Below are positions 42,142 to 51,149 of a stretch of DNA of 64,000 nucleotides, in pieces. Source of the DNA: Mesorhizobium sp. B2-4-3 (GTDB taxonomy: Bacteria > Pseudomonadota > Alphaproteobacteria > Rhizobiales > Rhizobiaceae); assembly GCF_006442815.1 (NCBI RefSeq), contig NZ_VFVL01000003.1:62001-126000 (forward strand), read 5' to 3'. How positions within the stretch are numbered: the stretch's first letter is position 1; the number at the start of each line of letters is the position of its first letter. Below the pieces are notes generated by a model. The model was given only the letters and a program-made list of their open reading frames with translations, was not told the DNA's origin and did no database searches. A program made the position numbers and the translations under genes.

Positions 42142-43437
42142 TCAACTTGCGATCGATGTCTCCACCGCCGCCGCGACCGCGAAAAGATGCCGATCGTGCC
42201 CGTGCTTGCCCACCAGCATCAATCCCGCGGGCAATTTGGTGCCGGGCATGGGCAGCGAGATCGCGCAAAGGTCGAACTGGTTGGCGACCTGCGTGTTGCG
42301 CAGGAGCAGCCCTTCCGTCTTGTCGCGCAGCGCTTCATCGGCGGCCATAGCGGCAATGGAGGGCGCGACCATCGGCACGGTCGGCAATGCAAGGAGATCG
42401 ACCGCCTCAAGCCGTCCCGCCATGGCCGCTACAAGTTCGCCGCGACGGCGGATCGTGCGGATATAGGCGGAAGCGGGAACGGCCAGCGCGCGCGTCAATG
42501 GCCCAGTGACATGCGGATCGACCGGCACCGAGGCGCCGCTCGTCAGCCAATCGGCATGCACCTCAGCGCCTTCCATGGACGCGATGGTCCCGCGCCTGGT
42601 GGCAGCCCGCATCTCGGCGACAAGATCATCGATGGACAAATCGACAGCGCGGGCGCCGGCCCGCCCGATCCTGTCGATGCAGCCCTCGAAAGCCGCGGCG
42701 ACCTCCACTTGCGTCTCGCCGAACAAGACGCCGCGCGGAATGCCGATGCGCAGGCCGGCCAGCGAAGCCGGCTGAAGGACCGCCGGCTCTTCTGCGGCCA
42801 TGATCGCATCGGCGATCGCGCAATCGGCGACGCTGCGGGCAAGCGGGCCGATCGAATCCAGCGTCATCGACAGCGGAAAAGCGCCTGCCAAAGGCACCCG
42901 CCCCGCCGTCGGCTTGAAGCCGACGACACCGTTGAGCGAGGCCGGGATGCGCACCGAGCCGCCGGTATCGGAACCGATGGAGATCTCACTCGTGCCCTCG
43001 CCGACCGCAACGCCCGCCCCGGACGACGAGCCGCCCGGGATGAGGCTCGCATCGGCGGCATTGCCCGGCGTGCCGTGATGCGGATTATCGCCGATCGCGG
43101 TGAAGGCGAATTCGGTCATGTTGGTCTTGCCGAGGATGACAGCACCCGCCTGGCGCAGCCTTTGCACGATCGCCGCGTCTCGCGTGGCGGCTGCGGCCTC
43201 GGCGCGGATCAGCGACCCGGCCGTCGTCGACTCGCCTGCGACATCGAAGAGGTCCTTGATCGAGACGATGCGCCCGTCGGGGGGTCCGAGGCTCACGCCG
43301 GCCTTGCGGCGGGCATCGGCCGCATCGGCGGCTGCCCGCGCGGCCTCGGCGTAGAGCTTCGTATAGACCTTCTCGTCGGCCGCGCGATTGGCAAGACGTG
43401 ACAGGATGATCTCAAGCCGGTCTCGGATGGATTGCAT
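42142..43437 (-). CDS. Amidase-signature family hydrolase
   Basis: 431 residues from ATG at 43437. The Ser-cisSer-Lys triad is intact: Lys61 (SIKDLFDV), cis-Ser137 (IPGGSSSGAG) and nucleophile Ser161 (GSDTGGSVRIP). The family cleaves amides, including indoleacetamide, urea derivatives and amino-acid amides, and includes GatA. The C terminus LPMPGTKLPAGLMLVG is typical. Substrate unknown. It diverges from the GFA gene and is probably monocistronic. Confidence 0.88.
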   Translation of the reverse strand: MQSIRDRLEIILSRLANRAADEKVYTKLYAEAARAAADAADARRKAGVSLGPPDGRIVSIKDLFDVAGESTTAGSLIRAEAAAATRDAAIVQRLRQAGAVILGKTNMTEFAFTAIGDNPHHGTPGNAADASLIPGGSSSGAGVAVGEGTSEISIGSDTGGSVRIPASLNGVVGFKPTAGRVPLAGAFPLSMTLDSIGPLARSVADCAIADAIMAAEEPAVLQPASLAGLRIGIPRGVLFGETQVEVAAAFEGCIDRIGRAGARAVDLSIDDLVAEMRAATRRGTIASMEGAEVHADWLTSGASVPVDPHVTGPLTRALAVPASAYIRTIRRRGELVAAMAGRLEAVDLLALPTVPMVAPSIAAMAADEALRDKTEGLLLRNTQVANQFDLCAISLPMPGTKLPAGLMLVGKHGHDRHLFAVAAAVETSIAS

Positions 43438-43556
43438 TTTCGATGTCGGGCCTTGCAAAGTTGCAACGTCTTTTAGGCACGGCCTGATGTTGGGCCGGCG
43501 CAAGAGATAACCCGGCAAGCGTGCCTTTGCACCCTGCCAGCGATGGGAAGATGCTG

Positions 43557-43904
43557 ATGCTGTACAAAGGCAGCTGCCACTGCGGCAAGGTGGCGTTCGA
43601 GGTCGAGGGTGAGCTCTGCATGGCCGTGCGCTGCAACTGCTCGATCTGCTCACGCAAGGGCGCGCTTTTGTGGGCCGTGCCGCATGAGAAGCTCAATCTG
43701 ATCGCCTGGGGCGACGACCTCGGCCGCTACACCTTCGGCAAGGCTCAAATCGCGCACCGCTTCTGCCGCACCTGCGGCATGCACCCTTTCGCCGAGGATG
43801 TCAGCCAGGGCAACGAACGATCCGCCTATGTCAACATCAACTGCCTCGACGGCGTCGACCTCAAGACCGTCGAAGTGTTCGAGTTCGACGGCCGTTCGGC
43901 TTGA
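43557..43904 (+). CDS. GFA-family (glutathione-dependent formaldehyde-activating-like) protein
   Basis: 115 residues from ATG at 43557, six bases after GGGAAG; an ATG at 43551 is too close to that site. Zinc ligands: Cys7 and Cys9 (CHC), Cys26, Cys28 and Cys31 (CNCSIC), Cys70 and Cys73 (CRTC). The fold is that of GFA/CENP-V proteins. Few members have proven enzyme activity, so formaldehyde processing is only a possibility. Confidence 0.85.
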   Translation: MLYKGSCHCGKVAFEVEGELCMAVRCNCSICSRKGALLWAVPHEKLNLIAWGDDLGRYTFGKAQIAHRFCRTCGMHPFAEDVSQGNERSAYVNINCLDGVDLKTVEVFEFDGRSA

Positions 43905-43972
43905 AGCTAAATTGACGGCCCGGCGCGCGTGAGAGCCGCCGGGCCGATGCCAGACAAGGCGAGCAGGCTTGC

Positions 43973-45190
43973 CTACTCAGTGGCCTGCTTGGGCCCCATC
44001 AGGAAGGCCACCAGCGCCGCGAGCAAGGTCGCCACGCCGCTATAGGCGAAGGCGGTGGCGACACCGGCATGATCGACCAGAAGGCCGCCGACGATGGCGC
44101 CGAGCGCGATCGCCACCTGGAAGGTCGCGACCATCAGGCCGCCGGCGCTCTCGGCCTGATCGGGCGCGGCGCGCACCAGCCAGGTCTGCAGGCCGACCGG
44201 AACGGCGCCGAAGGCAAAGCCCCAGGCGGTGACCGCGACAGCCGCCGTTATCGGCGAGGCGCCAAGCACGAGCAGCGTCGCCGCCGACAAGGCGATCAGC
44301 AGCGGCGCCAGGCCGACCGCCATCTTCAGGTTGCGCTCGGCCAGGAAGGCGCCGGCGAAATTGCCGAAGAAGCCGCCGATGCCATAGGCGAGCAGCACCA
44401 GCGAGATGGTCTCGATCGGCATCGCCGGCACCGTCTCCAGGAACGGCCGCACATAGGTGAAGCCGGCGAACTGACCGGACGCGACCAGCAACACGACGAG
44501 CAGCGCGATGCGGATCATCGGCCGCTTCAGCACCTCGGCCAGCGTGCGGAAGCTCGCGACCGCCGTCGGCGGCAGGCTTGGCAGGGTGGCGAGCTGCACC
44601 AGCAGCGCCAGCCCGCCGACGACCGCCGCGATCATGAAGGCGGTGCGCCAACCCCAGACGTCGCCGACATAGGCGCCGACAGGCGCCGCCGTGACCGTGG
44701 CGACCGAGACGCCGGTCAGGATGATCGACATGGCGCGCGGCATCAGCCGCATCGGCACCAGCCTGAGCGCCATGGCCGCCGACATCGACCAGAAACCGCC
44801 AAGCGCGACGCCCAGCACGACGCGGGCAAGAAGCAGCATGATGAGCGAGGACGCGAAGGCGGCGACGACGTTGGAGACGATCAAAAGGACGGAGAGGATC
44901 CACATGACCAGCCGGCGGTCGAGCCGCTTGGTGACGATCGCCATGGTCGGCGCGGCGATCGCGCCGACGACAGCCGTCGCGGTCACCGCTTGGCCGGCGG
45001 CGCCTTCGCTGACACCGAGGTCCTGCGCCAGCCGCGTCAACAGGCTGGCGGGCAGGAATTCGGCGGTCACCAGGCCGAAGACGCCGAGCGCCAGCGAGAC
45101 CACCGCGCCCCACGCAGGCTCACTTCGTTCTTCAGGTTCGGTTCTGTCGAGGACAGCGGCGTCGATGGCGCCTGTGGCAGGCTCGGTCAT
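43973..45190 (-). CDS. MFS efflux transporter (DHA1/NepI-AraJ type)
   Basis: 405 residues with 12 predicted membrane helices. The LGVALGGFWSMSAAMALRLVP segment and the GAIAAPTMAIVTKRLDRR loop resemble the NepI/AraJ drug:H+ antiporter branch. The frame is open upstream to 46258, but ATG at 45190 fits the family start. It is divergent from an AraC regulator with direct repeats between them, which suggests inducible export of a compound sensed by that regulator. Confidence 0.88.
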   Translation of the reverse strand: MTEPATGAIDAAVLDRTEPEERSEPAWGAVVSLALGVFGLVTAEFLPASLLTRLAQDLGVSEGAAGQAVTATAVVGAIAAPTMAIVTKRLDRRLVMWILSVLLIVSNVVAAFASSLIMLLLARVVLGVALGGFWSMSAAMALRLVPMRLMPRAMSIILTGVSVATVTAAPVGAYVGDVWGWRTAFMIAAVVGGLALLVQLATLPSLPPTAVASFRTLAEVLKRPMIRIALLVVLLVASGQFAGFTYVRPFLETVPAMPIETISLVLLAYGIGGFFGNFAGAFLAERNLKMAVGLAPLLIALSAATLLVLGASPITAAVAVTAWGFAFGAVPVGLQTWLVRAAPDQAESAGGLMVATFQVAIALGAIVGGLLVDHAGVATAFAYSGVATLLAALVAFLMGPKQATE

Positions 45191-45208
45191 GGCAAATCTC
45201 CGGTGAGT

Positions 45209-45239
45209 TGCAGCGCAACATTTGGCTGCAGTGCAACAT
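45209..45239. promoter_or_regulatory. Two direct repeats, candidate AraC-regulator site
   Basis: TGCAGCGCAACAT (45209-45221) and TGCAGTGCAACAT (45227-45239) are 12/13 identical and start 18 bases apart. Tandem direct repeats between divergent araC-type and transporter genes are the usual binding pattern of AraC-family activators. Confidence 0.6.
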
Positions 45240-45280
45240 AGGGAGTGACTATCTGGACTTTCCATGCTAGAAACGCCGAA

Positions 45281-46249
45281 ATGAACTACAATTCGTCCAA
45301 ATCCGTTTTGGAGACTTCGGGCGACCCGCTCACCGACATGTTGCGCGGTCTGCGCCTGGACGGCGTCGACTACGGCCGCTGCGTGCTTGGCGAGCCCTGG
45401 GCCGTTTCCTTCCCCGCGCAGAAGGCGGCGCGGTTCCATTTCATCGGACAGCAGGGCTGCTGGCTGTTCTCGCCGGCCAAGGAATGGATCGAGCTCTCGG
45501 TGGGCGACGCGCTGCTGATCCCGCGCGGCGACGAGCATGTGCTGGCGAGCGCGCCCGGCGTGCCGCCGGTGCCGATCGGCCGCTACACGATCGAGCCGGT
45601 GTGCGAGAACATCTACGACGTCTCGAACGGCTGCGACGGCTGCAAGACCTTGCTGTTTTGCGGCTCGATGCATTTCAACCTCGACGGCTCGCATCCGCTG
45701 CTGGAGATGATGCCTGATCTCATGCAGGCGCATAAGCTGATGGCGAATGCGCCAGGCATCCAGCATCTGCTCGACGCGATGGCCGGCGAGGTGACGATGG
45801 ACCGGGTCGGCTCCGGCGGCATCCTCGCCCGCCTGGCCGACGTGCTCGCGGCCACCATCATCCGCTCCTGGGTGGAGAATGGCTGCGGCGACGCCACCGG
45901 ATGGATCGCCGCCGTGCGCAACCCGGATGTCGGCAAGGTGCTCGCCGCCATCCACCTGCAGCCGGAGCGCGACTGGACGGTGGAGGCGCTGGCCAGGATG
46001 ATGGGCGCCTCGCGCTCGGCCTTTGCGCAACGCTTCGCCACCGTGGTCGGCGAGACGCCGGCCAAATACGTGCTGCGCGTGCGCATGCATCAGGCGCGGC
46101 AATGGCTTGGCCGCGACGGCATGCGGGTTTCGGTGGCGGCGTCGAGATTGGGCTACGATTCGGAAGCCTCCTTCAGCCGCGCCTTCAAGCGGGTGATGGG
46201 CGTCGCGCCGAGTCATTTCCGCAACAGCAGTAGCGAGGAACACTCCTAA
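45281..46249 (+). CDS. AraC-family transcriptional regulator with cupin domain
   Basis: 322 residues from ATG at 45281. An N-terminal cupin-type sensor domain (about 25-195, with FHFIGQQGCWLFSP and GDALLIPRGDEHVL) precedes two AraC HTH motifs (about 218-316, VEALARMMGASRSAFAQRF and VSVAASRLGYDSEASFSRAFK). Several cysteines near CDGCKTLLFCGSMHF could sense thiol-reactive or redox compounds. It likely activates the divergent MFS gene. Confidence 0.88.
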   Translation: MNYNSSKSVLETSGDPLTDMLRGLRLDGVDYGRCVLGEPWAVSFPAQKAARFHFIGQQGCWLFSPAKEWIELSVGDALLIPRGDEHVLASAPGVPPVPIGRYTIEPVCENIYDVSNGCDGCKTLLFCGSMHFNLDGSHPLLEMMPDLMQAHKLMANAPGIQHLLDAMAGEVTMDRVGSGGILARLADVLAATIIRSWVENGCGDATGWIAAVRNPDVGKVLAAIHLQPERDWTVEALARMMGASRSAFAQRFATVVGETPAKYVLRVRMHQARQWLGRDGMRVSVAASRLGYDSEASFSRAFKRVMGVAPSHFRNSSSEEHS

Positions 46250-46354
46250 AGCAGTCAACCGGCCGCCGCGCTGGAGGAATTGCCAAGTCTTTTGGACACC
46301 GCGTCATTCCCCGCCGGCCGAGGCCGCATAAGCTGGCTGGCGGAGGAAACCGCC

Positions 46355-46786
46355 ATGCCCAATCGTCTTGCACCGCTTGCGCTTGCTGCGCTCGCCATCC
46401 TGCCAGGCCCGGCTTTCGCGCTGGAAGACAGCTACCTGCCCGCCGACAAGATCCCTTACGCCGTCGAGGCGCCGGGCCAGCCGCAGCGCCTCGGTCCGCT
46501 ATGGGGCGAACGAGCAAAAGGTCCGGCCGGCACGCTGCTGAAGGTTCCCGGCAACTGGCGCGCGCCCGTCCATGCCCATACCGCCGATTACCGCGCCGTG
46601 GTCATCAAGGGCCTCTGGGCGCACTGGCAGATGCAGGGTGGCGAAGCCACCAGGGTCGAGTTGCCGCCCGGCTCCTACTGGACCCAGAAGGCCGACGAAA
46701 TGCATGACGATGCCTGCCTGTCGGACACCGAATGCGTGATCCTGCTGATCAACGACACGCCTTACGAGACCTATCTGCCGAAGTAG
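46355..46786 (+). CDS. Secreted cupin, DUF4437-like
   Basis: 143 residues from ATG at 46355 (GGAGGAAA upstream). A signal peptide ends near residue 22 (PAFA before LEDSYL). The domain contains VHAHTADYRAVVIKG and PPGSYWTQKADEMHDDAC, a small beta-barrel cupin pattern with His ligands. Substrate unknown; such proteins may bind a metal or small ligand in the periplasm. It lies about 100 bases downstream of the AraC gene. Confidence 0.7.
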   Translation: MPNRLAPLALAALAILPGPAFALEDSYLPADKIPYAVEAPGQPQRLGPLWGERAKGPAGTLLKVPGNWRAPVHAHTADYRAVVIKGLWAHWQMQGGEATRVELPPGSYWTQKADEMHDDACLSDTECVILLINDTPYETYLPK

Positions 46787-46832
46787 CGCAAGCACCGGCC
46801 GGCGAAATCCCTCCGGCGAAGCGGCGGCCCCG

Positions 46833-47936
46833 TCAGCCGGCGTGGCGCAGGCTGACGCCGCTGCCCTTGTCGAACAGCACCACCTTGTCGGGGTTCCAGG
46901 CAAAGCGCACCGGCTGTTCGATCGCGACATCGGTCCTGGCCGGCACGGTGGCCCGCAACATCGTTTCGCCGACCCTGAGCGTCAGGATCTTTTCCACGCC
47001 GTGGTTCTCGACGTCGTGGACGCGTGCCTCGACCGGCGCGCCGCTCTCCAGGTAGACGTCCTCCGGACGGATGCCGAAGACGAGTGGCCGACCGTCGGTC
47101 GCGCCACTCGTCCTGCCCCCGCCAAAAGTCTTGGCCCCAATTGTCAGCGGCAGCTCGAAATTCATCGGCGCCATCACGGCGCGGTCGTTGACCAGCCTGC
47201 CGTCGATGAGGTTCATCGGCGGCGAACCGACGAAGCTCGCGACATAGGTGTCGCGCGGATTGTTGTAGATCTCATGCGGCGTGCCCGTCTGGACGATGCG
47301 GCCATGGTTGAGCACGCCGACCTTGTCGCCCATCGACATGGCCTCGATCTGGTCATGCGTGACGAACAGGAATGTGGCACCGAGCTGCATTTGCAGGTTC
47401 TTCAGTTCCGTGCGCAACGCCTCGCGCAGCTTGGCGTCGAGCGCCGACAGCGGCTCGTCCATCAGGAACACGCGCGGCTTGCGCACGATGGCGCGGCCGA
47501 TCGAGACGCGCTGCATCTCGCCGCCGGAAAGTCGGTCCGTCTTGCGGTCGAGCAGGTGCTCGATCCTGAGTGTGCGGGCCGCGCGCGCGACGCGGTCCTT
47601 GATCTCGGCGTCCGGCAGCCGGCGGATCTTCGGCTTCAGCGGAAATTCGAGGTTCTGCCGCACCGTGTAGCGCGGATAGAGCGAATATTGCTGCAGCACC
47701 AGCGCCACGTCGCGTTCGGCAGCACCCCAGTCGGCGACGTCGACGCCGTCGATGAAGACCTGGCCCTCGGTCGGCTTTTCGAGACCGGCGACCATCCTCA
47801 GCGTCGTCGTCTTGCCGGCGCCCGTCTCGCCGAGCAGCACGAAGAATTCGCCGTCGGCGATGTCGAGATCGAGATTGGACAGAGCCGTGTGGTTGCCGAA
47901 CGTCTTGGAGATGTTCTTCAGCTGGATCTGGGCCAT
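46833..47936 (-). CDS. ABC transporter ATPase, second of a pair (GlpT-like)
   Basis: 367 residues. Walker A GETGAGKTT, Q-loop LVLQQYSLYPR, signature LSGGEMQR, Walker B FLMDEPLSALD and switch VTHDQIEAM are present, followed by a TOBE domain (FGIRPEDVYLESG). Its ATG overlaps the stop of the preceding ATPase (TAATG). Two separate ATPases in one importer operon, with LSGG(D/E)MQR signatures, is the layout of the rhizobial glycerol transporter glpSTPQUV; whether the substrate here is glycerol or another polyol/sugar is open. Confidence 0.9.
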   Translation of the reverse strand: MAQIQLKNISKTFGNHTALSNLDLDIADGEFFVLLGETGAGKTTTLRMVAGLEKPTEGQVFIDGVDVADWGAAERDVALVLQQYSLYPRYTVRQNLEFPLKPKIRRLPDAEIKDRVARAARTLRIEHLLDRKTDRLSGGEMQRVSIGRAIVRKPRVFLMDEPLSALDAKLREALRTELKNLQMQLGATFLFVTHDQIEAMSMGDKVGVLNHGRIVQTGTPHEIYNNPRDTYVASFVGSPPMNLIDGRLVNDRAVMAPMNFELPLTIGAKTFGGGRTSGATDGRPLVFGIRPEDVYLESGAPVEARVHDVENHGVEKILTLRVGETMLRATVPARTDVAIEQPVRFAWNPDKVVLFDKGSGVSLRHAG

Positions 47937-49039
47937 TACAATCTCACTCCGAGCGACTTGCCGCTCGCGGCGTCGAAGAAATGCGCCTGCGAAGGATCGA
48001 TCCGCGCATAGACCTTTTCCCCCGCACCGCCGATGAAGCCGCTCTTGGTGCGGGCGCGCAGCATCTTGGAGCCGACCTTGAGGTCGACGATATCGAAGGA
48101 TCCCAGCGGCTCGACGATCTGCGTTTCGACAGGCAGGAAACCGTCCGTCGCCTCGCGGCGCACCAGCACGCCTTCCGGCCTGATGCCCAGGGTGAGCTGG
48201 CCACCGGCATGGCCGTTGAGCTTGGAAAGCAGCGCGCGCGGAAACTCGAAGCCGGTGGCCGCGCCGCCGACGGAGACGGAAGCTGCCGACGCATTCTCGG
48301 CGACCGTCGCCTCAGCCACGTTCATCACCGGGCTGCCGACGAACTGCGCGACGAACAGATTGGCCGGATGCGAATAGACCTCGTCCGGCGTGCCGACCTG
48401 CTGCAGCACGCCCTCATGCATGATGACAATGCGGTCGGCGAGGCTCATCGCCTCGATCTGGTCGTGCGTGACATAGATGCTGGTCGAGCCTTGCTTGATA
48501 TGCAGCCGCTTGATCTCGGCACGCATTTCCTCGCGCAGCTTGGCATCGAGGGCGCCGATCGGCTCGTCCATCAGCATCGCCTTCGGGCGCCGCACCAGCG
48601 CCCGGCCGATGGCCACGCGCTGCATGTCGCCGCCCGACAGCGCCGAGGGCTTCTTGTTGAGGAGATCGCTGATCTGCAGCGTCTTGGCTACCGAGCGCAC
48701 CTCGGTGTCGATCTCGCTCCTGCTCTTGCGCGTCGCGCGCAGCGGGAAAGCGATGTTCTCGTAGACGTTCATATGCGGATAGAGCGAGAAGGACTGGAAC
48801 ACCATGGCGATGTCGCGGTCGGCGGCCTTGAGGTGCTGCACCGGCTTGCCATCGATCAGGATATCGCCCTGGTCGATGGTCTCCAGTCCGGCAATGGCGC
48901 GCAGCGTCGTCGTCTTGCCGCAGCCCGACTGTCCGAGCAGCACGATGAACTCGTTGTCGTCGATCTTGAGGTTCAGATCCTTGATGACCTGGACGGCGCC
49001 GAAGAATTTCTGGACGCCGCGAAGCTCGATCTGGGTCAA
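47936..49039 (-). CDS. ABC transporter ATPase, first of a pair (GlpS-like)
   Basis: 367 residues. Walker A GQSGCGKTT, Q-loop VFQSFSLYPHMN, signature LSGGDMQR, Walker B LMDEPIGALD and YVTHDQIEAM are intact, with a TOBE domain. The start is a TTG at 49039 that overlaps the TGA of the small membrane protein gene (TTGA), so its translation depends on that gene. It probably forms a heterodimer with the next ATPase. Confidence 0.9.
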   Translation of the reverse strand: MTQIELRGVQKFFGAVQVIKDLNLKIDDNEFIVLLGQSGCGKTTTLRAIAGLETIDQGDILIDGKPVQHLKAADRDIAMVFQSFSLYPHMNVYENIAFPLRATRKSRSEIDTEVRSVAKTLQISDLLNKKPSALSGGDMQRVAIGRALVRRPKAMLMDEPIGALDAKLREEMRAEIKRLHIKQGSTSIYVTHDQIEAMSLADRIVIMHEGVLQQVGTPDEVYSHPANLFVAQFVGSPVMNVAEATVAENASAASVSVGGAATGFEFPRALLSKLNGHAGGQLTLGIRPEGVLVRREATDGFLPVETQIVEPLGSFDIVDLKVGSKMLRARTKSGFIGGAGEKVYARIDPSQAHFFDAASGKSLGVRL

Positions 49040-49272
49040 TGCTGTGCCCCCGCGTTGCGCGCCTGCTGGTCGGCTCCGTGCCCGGTGCCGGCTTGTTCTT
49101 CGCGCGGGATCTTGGAGGTGACGTTGAAGCCGATCAGGCCGATCAGGATGATCGTCACGCCGTAGGTGTGGAGCGGCATGTTCCAGGGCTGGCAGAGCGC
49201 GACGATGCCCAGCACCATCAGGATCTGCGAGCCCGGCTCGAGATACTTCTCGTTGATGGCGCGAAAGCTCAT
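49036..49272 (-). CDS. Small two-helix membrane protein of the ABC operon (GlpU-like)
   Basis: 78 residues from ATG at 49272, which overlaps the permease stop (ATGA). Two hydrophobic helices (about 16-30, ILMVLGIVALCQPW, and 37-52, YGVTIILIGLIGFNV) flank a short loop; the C terminus is hydrophilic. Position between a MalG-type permease and paired ATPases matches glpU of the rhizobial glycerol transporter, a small membrane protein of unclear function. Easily missed by gene finders because a longer frame runs through it. Confidence 0.8.
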   Translation of the reverse strand: MSFRAINEKYLEPGSQILMVLGIVALCQPWNMPLHTYGVTIILIGLIGFNVTSKIPREEQAGTGHGADQQARNAGAQH

Positions 49273-50228
49273 TTGCGGATCGCTCCGAAGGACATGCCGC
49301 GCAACAGATGGTTGCGGAGCAGGAAGGTGAAGATCGCGACCGGCAGCAGGAACAGGAATGTACCCGCGGCGATCACCGTCCAGTCGGGCAGGCCGGAGCC
49401 GACCTGGCTCGGAATGAAGGGCGGCGCGGTCTGCGCGCGGCGGTTGGTCATGATCAGCGCGAAGGCATATTCGTTCCACGCCGTGATGAAGCAGAACACC
49501 GCAGTTGCGGCGATGCCGGTCGCGGCTTCGGGCAGCACGATCTTGAAAAAGGCATCCATGCGCGTGTAGCCGTCGACGAGCGCCGCCTCCTCGTATTCCT
49601 TCGGAATCTCGTCGATGAAGCCTTTCATCAACCAGACCGAGAAGGACAGGTTGAAGGCGGTGTAGAGGATGATCAGCCCGAGATGGGAATCGTTCAGCCC
49701 CACGGCCCGGTACATCAGGAACATCGGGATCGCGACCACCACCGGCGGCAGCATGCGCGTCGACAGGATGAAGAAGAGCAGGTCCGCCTCCCCCTTCACC
49801 TTGAAGCGCGAGAAGCCGTAGGCGGTGAACGTGCCCATGCCGACTGCGAGCACGGTCGAGGTGATCGCCACGATCAGCGAGTTCAGGAAGCGGCTCGGAT
49901 AGCCCGACCACTGCACCTCGCCCTTGCCGTCGCGCACGATCTTTTCGCCGCCGTCGAAGACGACGCGCTCCCACCACGGGGCGGCCGCATATTCTTCCGG
50001 CGTCGGCGGATTGCGCATCTGGGACCGCTTGGTGAACAGCTTCACGAAGGGCGATATCTCCGGCTGGAAGATGACCGTCGGCGGGATGGTGGTGGCGAGG
50101 GCGCGCGGCTTGAATGCCGTCGAGGCGATCCAGTAGATTGGCGCCAGGAAAATGATCGTCACCAGCAGAACGATGACGATGGCGATGCGGTTGAAGGTGA
50201 TTTCTGAAGAAGTGCGGACGGCGGCCAT
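49269..50228 (-). CDS. ABC transporter permease (MalG family)
   Basis: 319 residues with six membrane helices and a long first periplasmic stretch (about 40-90, including FTKRSQMRNPPTPEEYAAAPWWERVVF). The EAA loop reads KEYEEAALVDGYTRMDAFFKIVLPE. It forms the channel with the product at 50232. Its stop is coupled to the small membrane protein by ATGA. Confidence 0.9.
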   Translation of the reverse strand: MAAVRTSSEITFNRIAIVIVLLVTIIFLAPIYWIASTAFKPRALATTIPPTVIFQPEISPFVKLFTKRSQMRNPPTPEEYAAAPWWERVVFDGGEKIVRDGKGEVQWSGYPSRFLNSLIVAITSTVLAVGMGTFTAYGFSRFKVKGEADLLFFILSTRMLPPVVVAIPMFLMYRAVGLNDSHLGLIILYTAFNLSFSVWLMKGFIDEIPKEYEEAALVDGYTRMDAFFKIVLPEAATGIAATAVFCFITAWNEYAFALIMTNRRAQTAPPFIPSQVGSGLPDWTVIAAGTFLFLLPVAIFTFLLRNHLLRGMSFGAIRK

Positions 50229-50231
50229 CTG

Positions 50232-51125
50232 TCAGCGCTCCTTCACTTTGTTGAGGTATTTGACGTAGATGTTGGTGATCGCCAGCACCATGATCAGCAC
50301 GATGTAGGCCATGGCGCAGGAGCGCCCCGTCTGCCATTCCTGGAAAGCCATCTTGTAGAGCCGGATCGAGATCAGTTCGGCCGTCGGCTGGCTGGTCAGG
50401 ATGTAGGCGAGATCGAAGGTCTTGAACGCTTCCATGGTGCGGAAAATGACCGCGATCATCAGGATCGGCGCGACCAGCGGCAGAGTGATGCGGAAGAAGG
50501 TGTAGAACGGGCCGGCGCGGTCGATCGCCGCGGCCTCGTAGAGATGTTTCGGCACCGCCGAAAGGCCGGCCAGCGACAAGAGCATGACGAAGGGCGACCA
50601 CATCCAGATATCGGTCAAGGCGACTGCATAGAGCGCCATTTTCGGGTCTGCCAGCCACTCGAAATTGCCGAGCCCGAGCGCATAGTTGATGACGCCCCAT
50701 GAAGGGTCATAAAGCAGTTTCCAGAACAGGCCGACGACGGCCATCGACAGCATCATCGGCAGTAGCAGCAGCGTAGTGATAAGGCCCTTGAGCGGAATAT
50801 CCCGGTTGAGCAGCATCGCCACGCCAAAGCCGACAAGCAGTTGTCCGACGACCGAGACGATCACGTATTTCGCGGTGATGGCGAAGTTCGACCAGACATA
50901 GGGGTCGTTAAGCAGATCGCGATAGTTCTGCAGTCCGACGAAATTAGCCGGCGCGTTGGTCGACGCGCGGAAATCGGTGAAGGAATAGCCGAGCGAATAG
51001 ATCAGCGGGAAGATGTTGAAGACGATCAGGAACAGGATCGTCGGGATGATGAAGAGATTGCGGATCGAAATGTCGCTGAGGCCGCGCGCTGCGGCCCGCG
51101 AGGACCTGTCCAGCGTAGTGATCAT
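50232..51125 (-). CDS. ABC transporter permease (MalF family)
   Basis: 297 residues from ATG at 51125; an upstream extension runs into a hairpin and is not real. Six helices and an EAA loop (KHLYEAAAIDRAGPFYTFFRITLPLV) are clear. It lies three bases upstream of the next permease. It follows the binding-protein gene after an 82-base gap containing a terminator-like hairpin. Confidence 0.9.
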   Translation of the reverse strand: MITTLDRSSRAAARGLSDISIRNLFIIPTILFLIVFNIFPLIYSLGYSFTDFRASTNAPANFVGLQNYRDLLNDPYVWSNFAITAKYVIVSVVGQLLVGFGVAMLLNRDIPLKGLITTLLLLPMMLSMAVVGLFWKLLYDPSWGVINYALGLGNFEWLADPKMALYAVALTDIWMWSPFVMLLSLAGLSAVPKHLYEAAAIDRAGPFYTFFRITLPLVAPILMIAVIFRTMEAFKTFDLAYILTSQPTAELISIRLYKMAFQEWQTGRSCAMAYIVLIMVLAITNIYVKYLNKVKER

Positions 51126-51149
51126 CGTGCTCGCCAAAACCCTGCTCCG

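Noticed and set aside
45191-46258. Upstream extension of the MFS gene to 761 residues
   Set aside because: The extension is antisense to the AraC gene and lacks protein character; ATG at 45190 matches the family start.
49273-50700. Upstream extension of the small membrane protein to 554 residues
   Set aside because: The extra codons are an out-of-frame reading of two permease genes; ATG at 49272, coupled by ATGA, is the sensible start.
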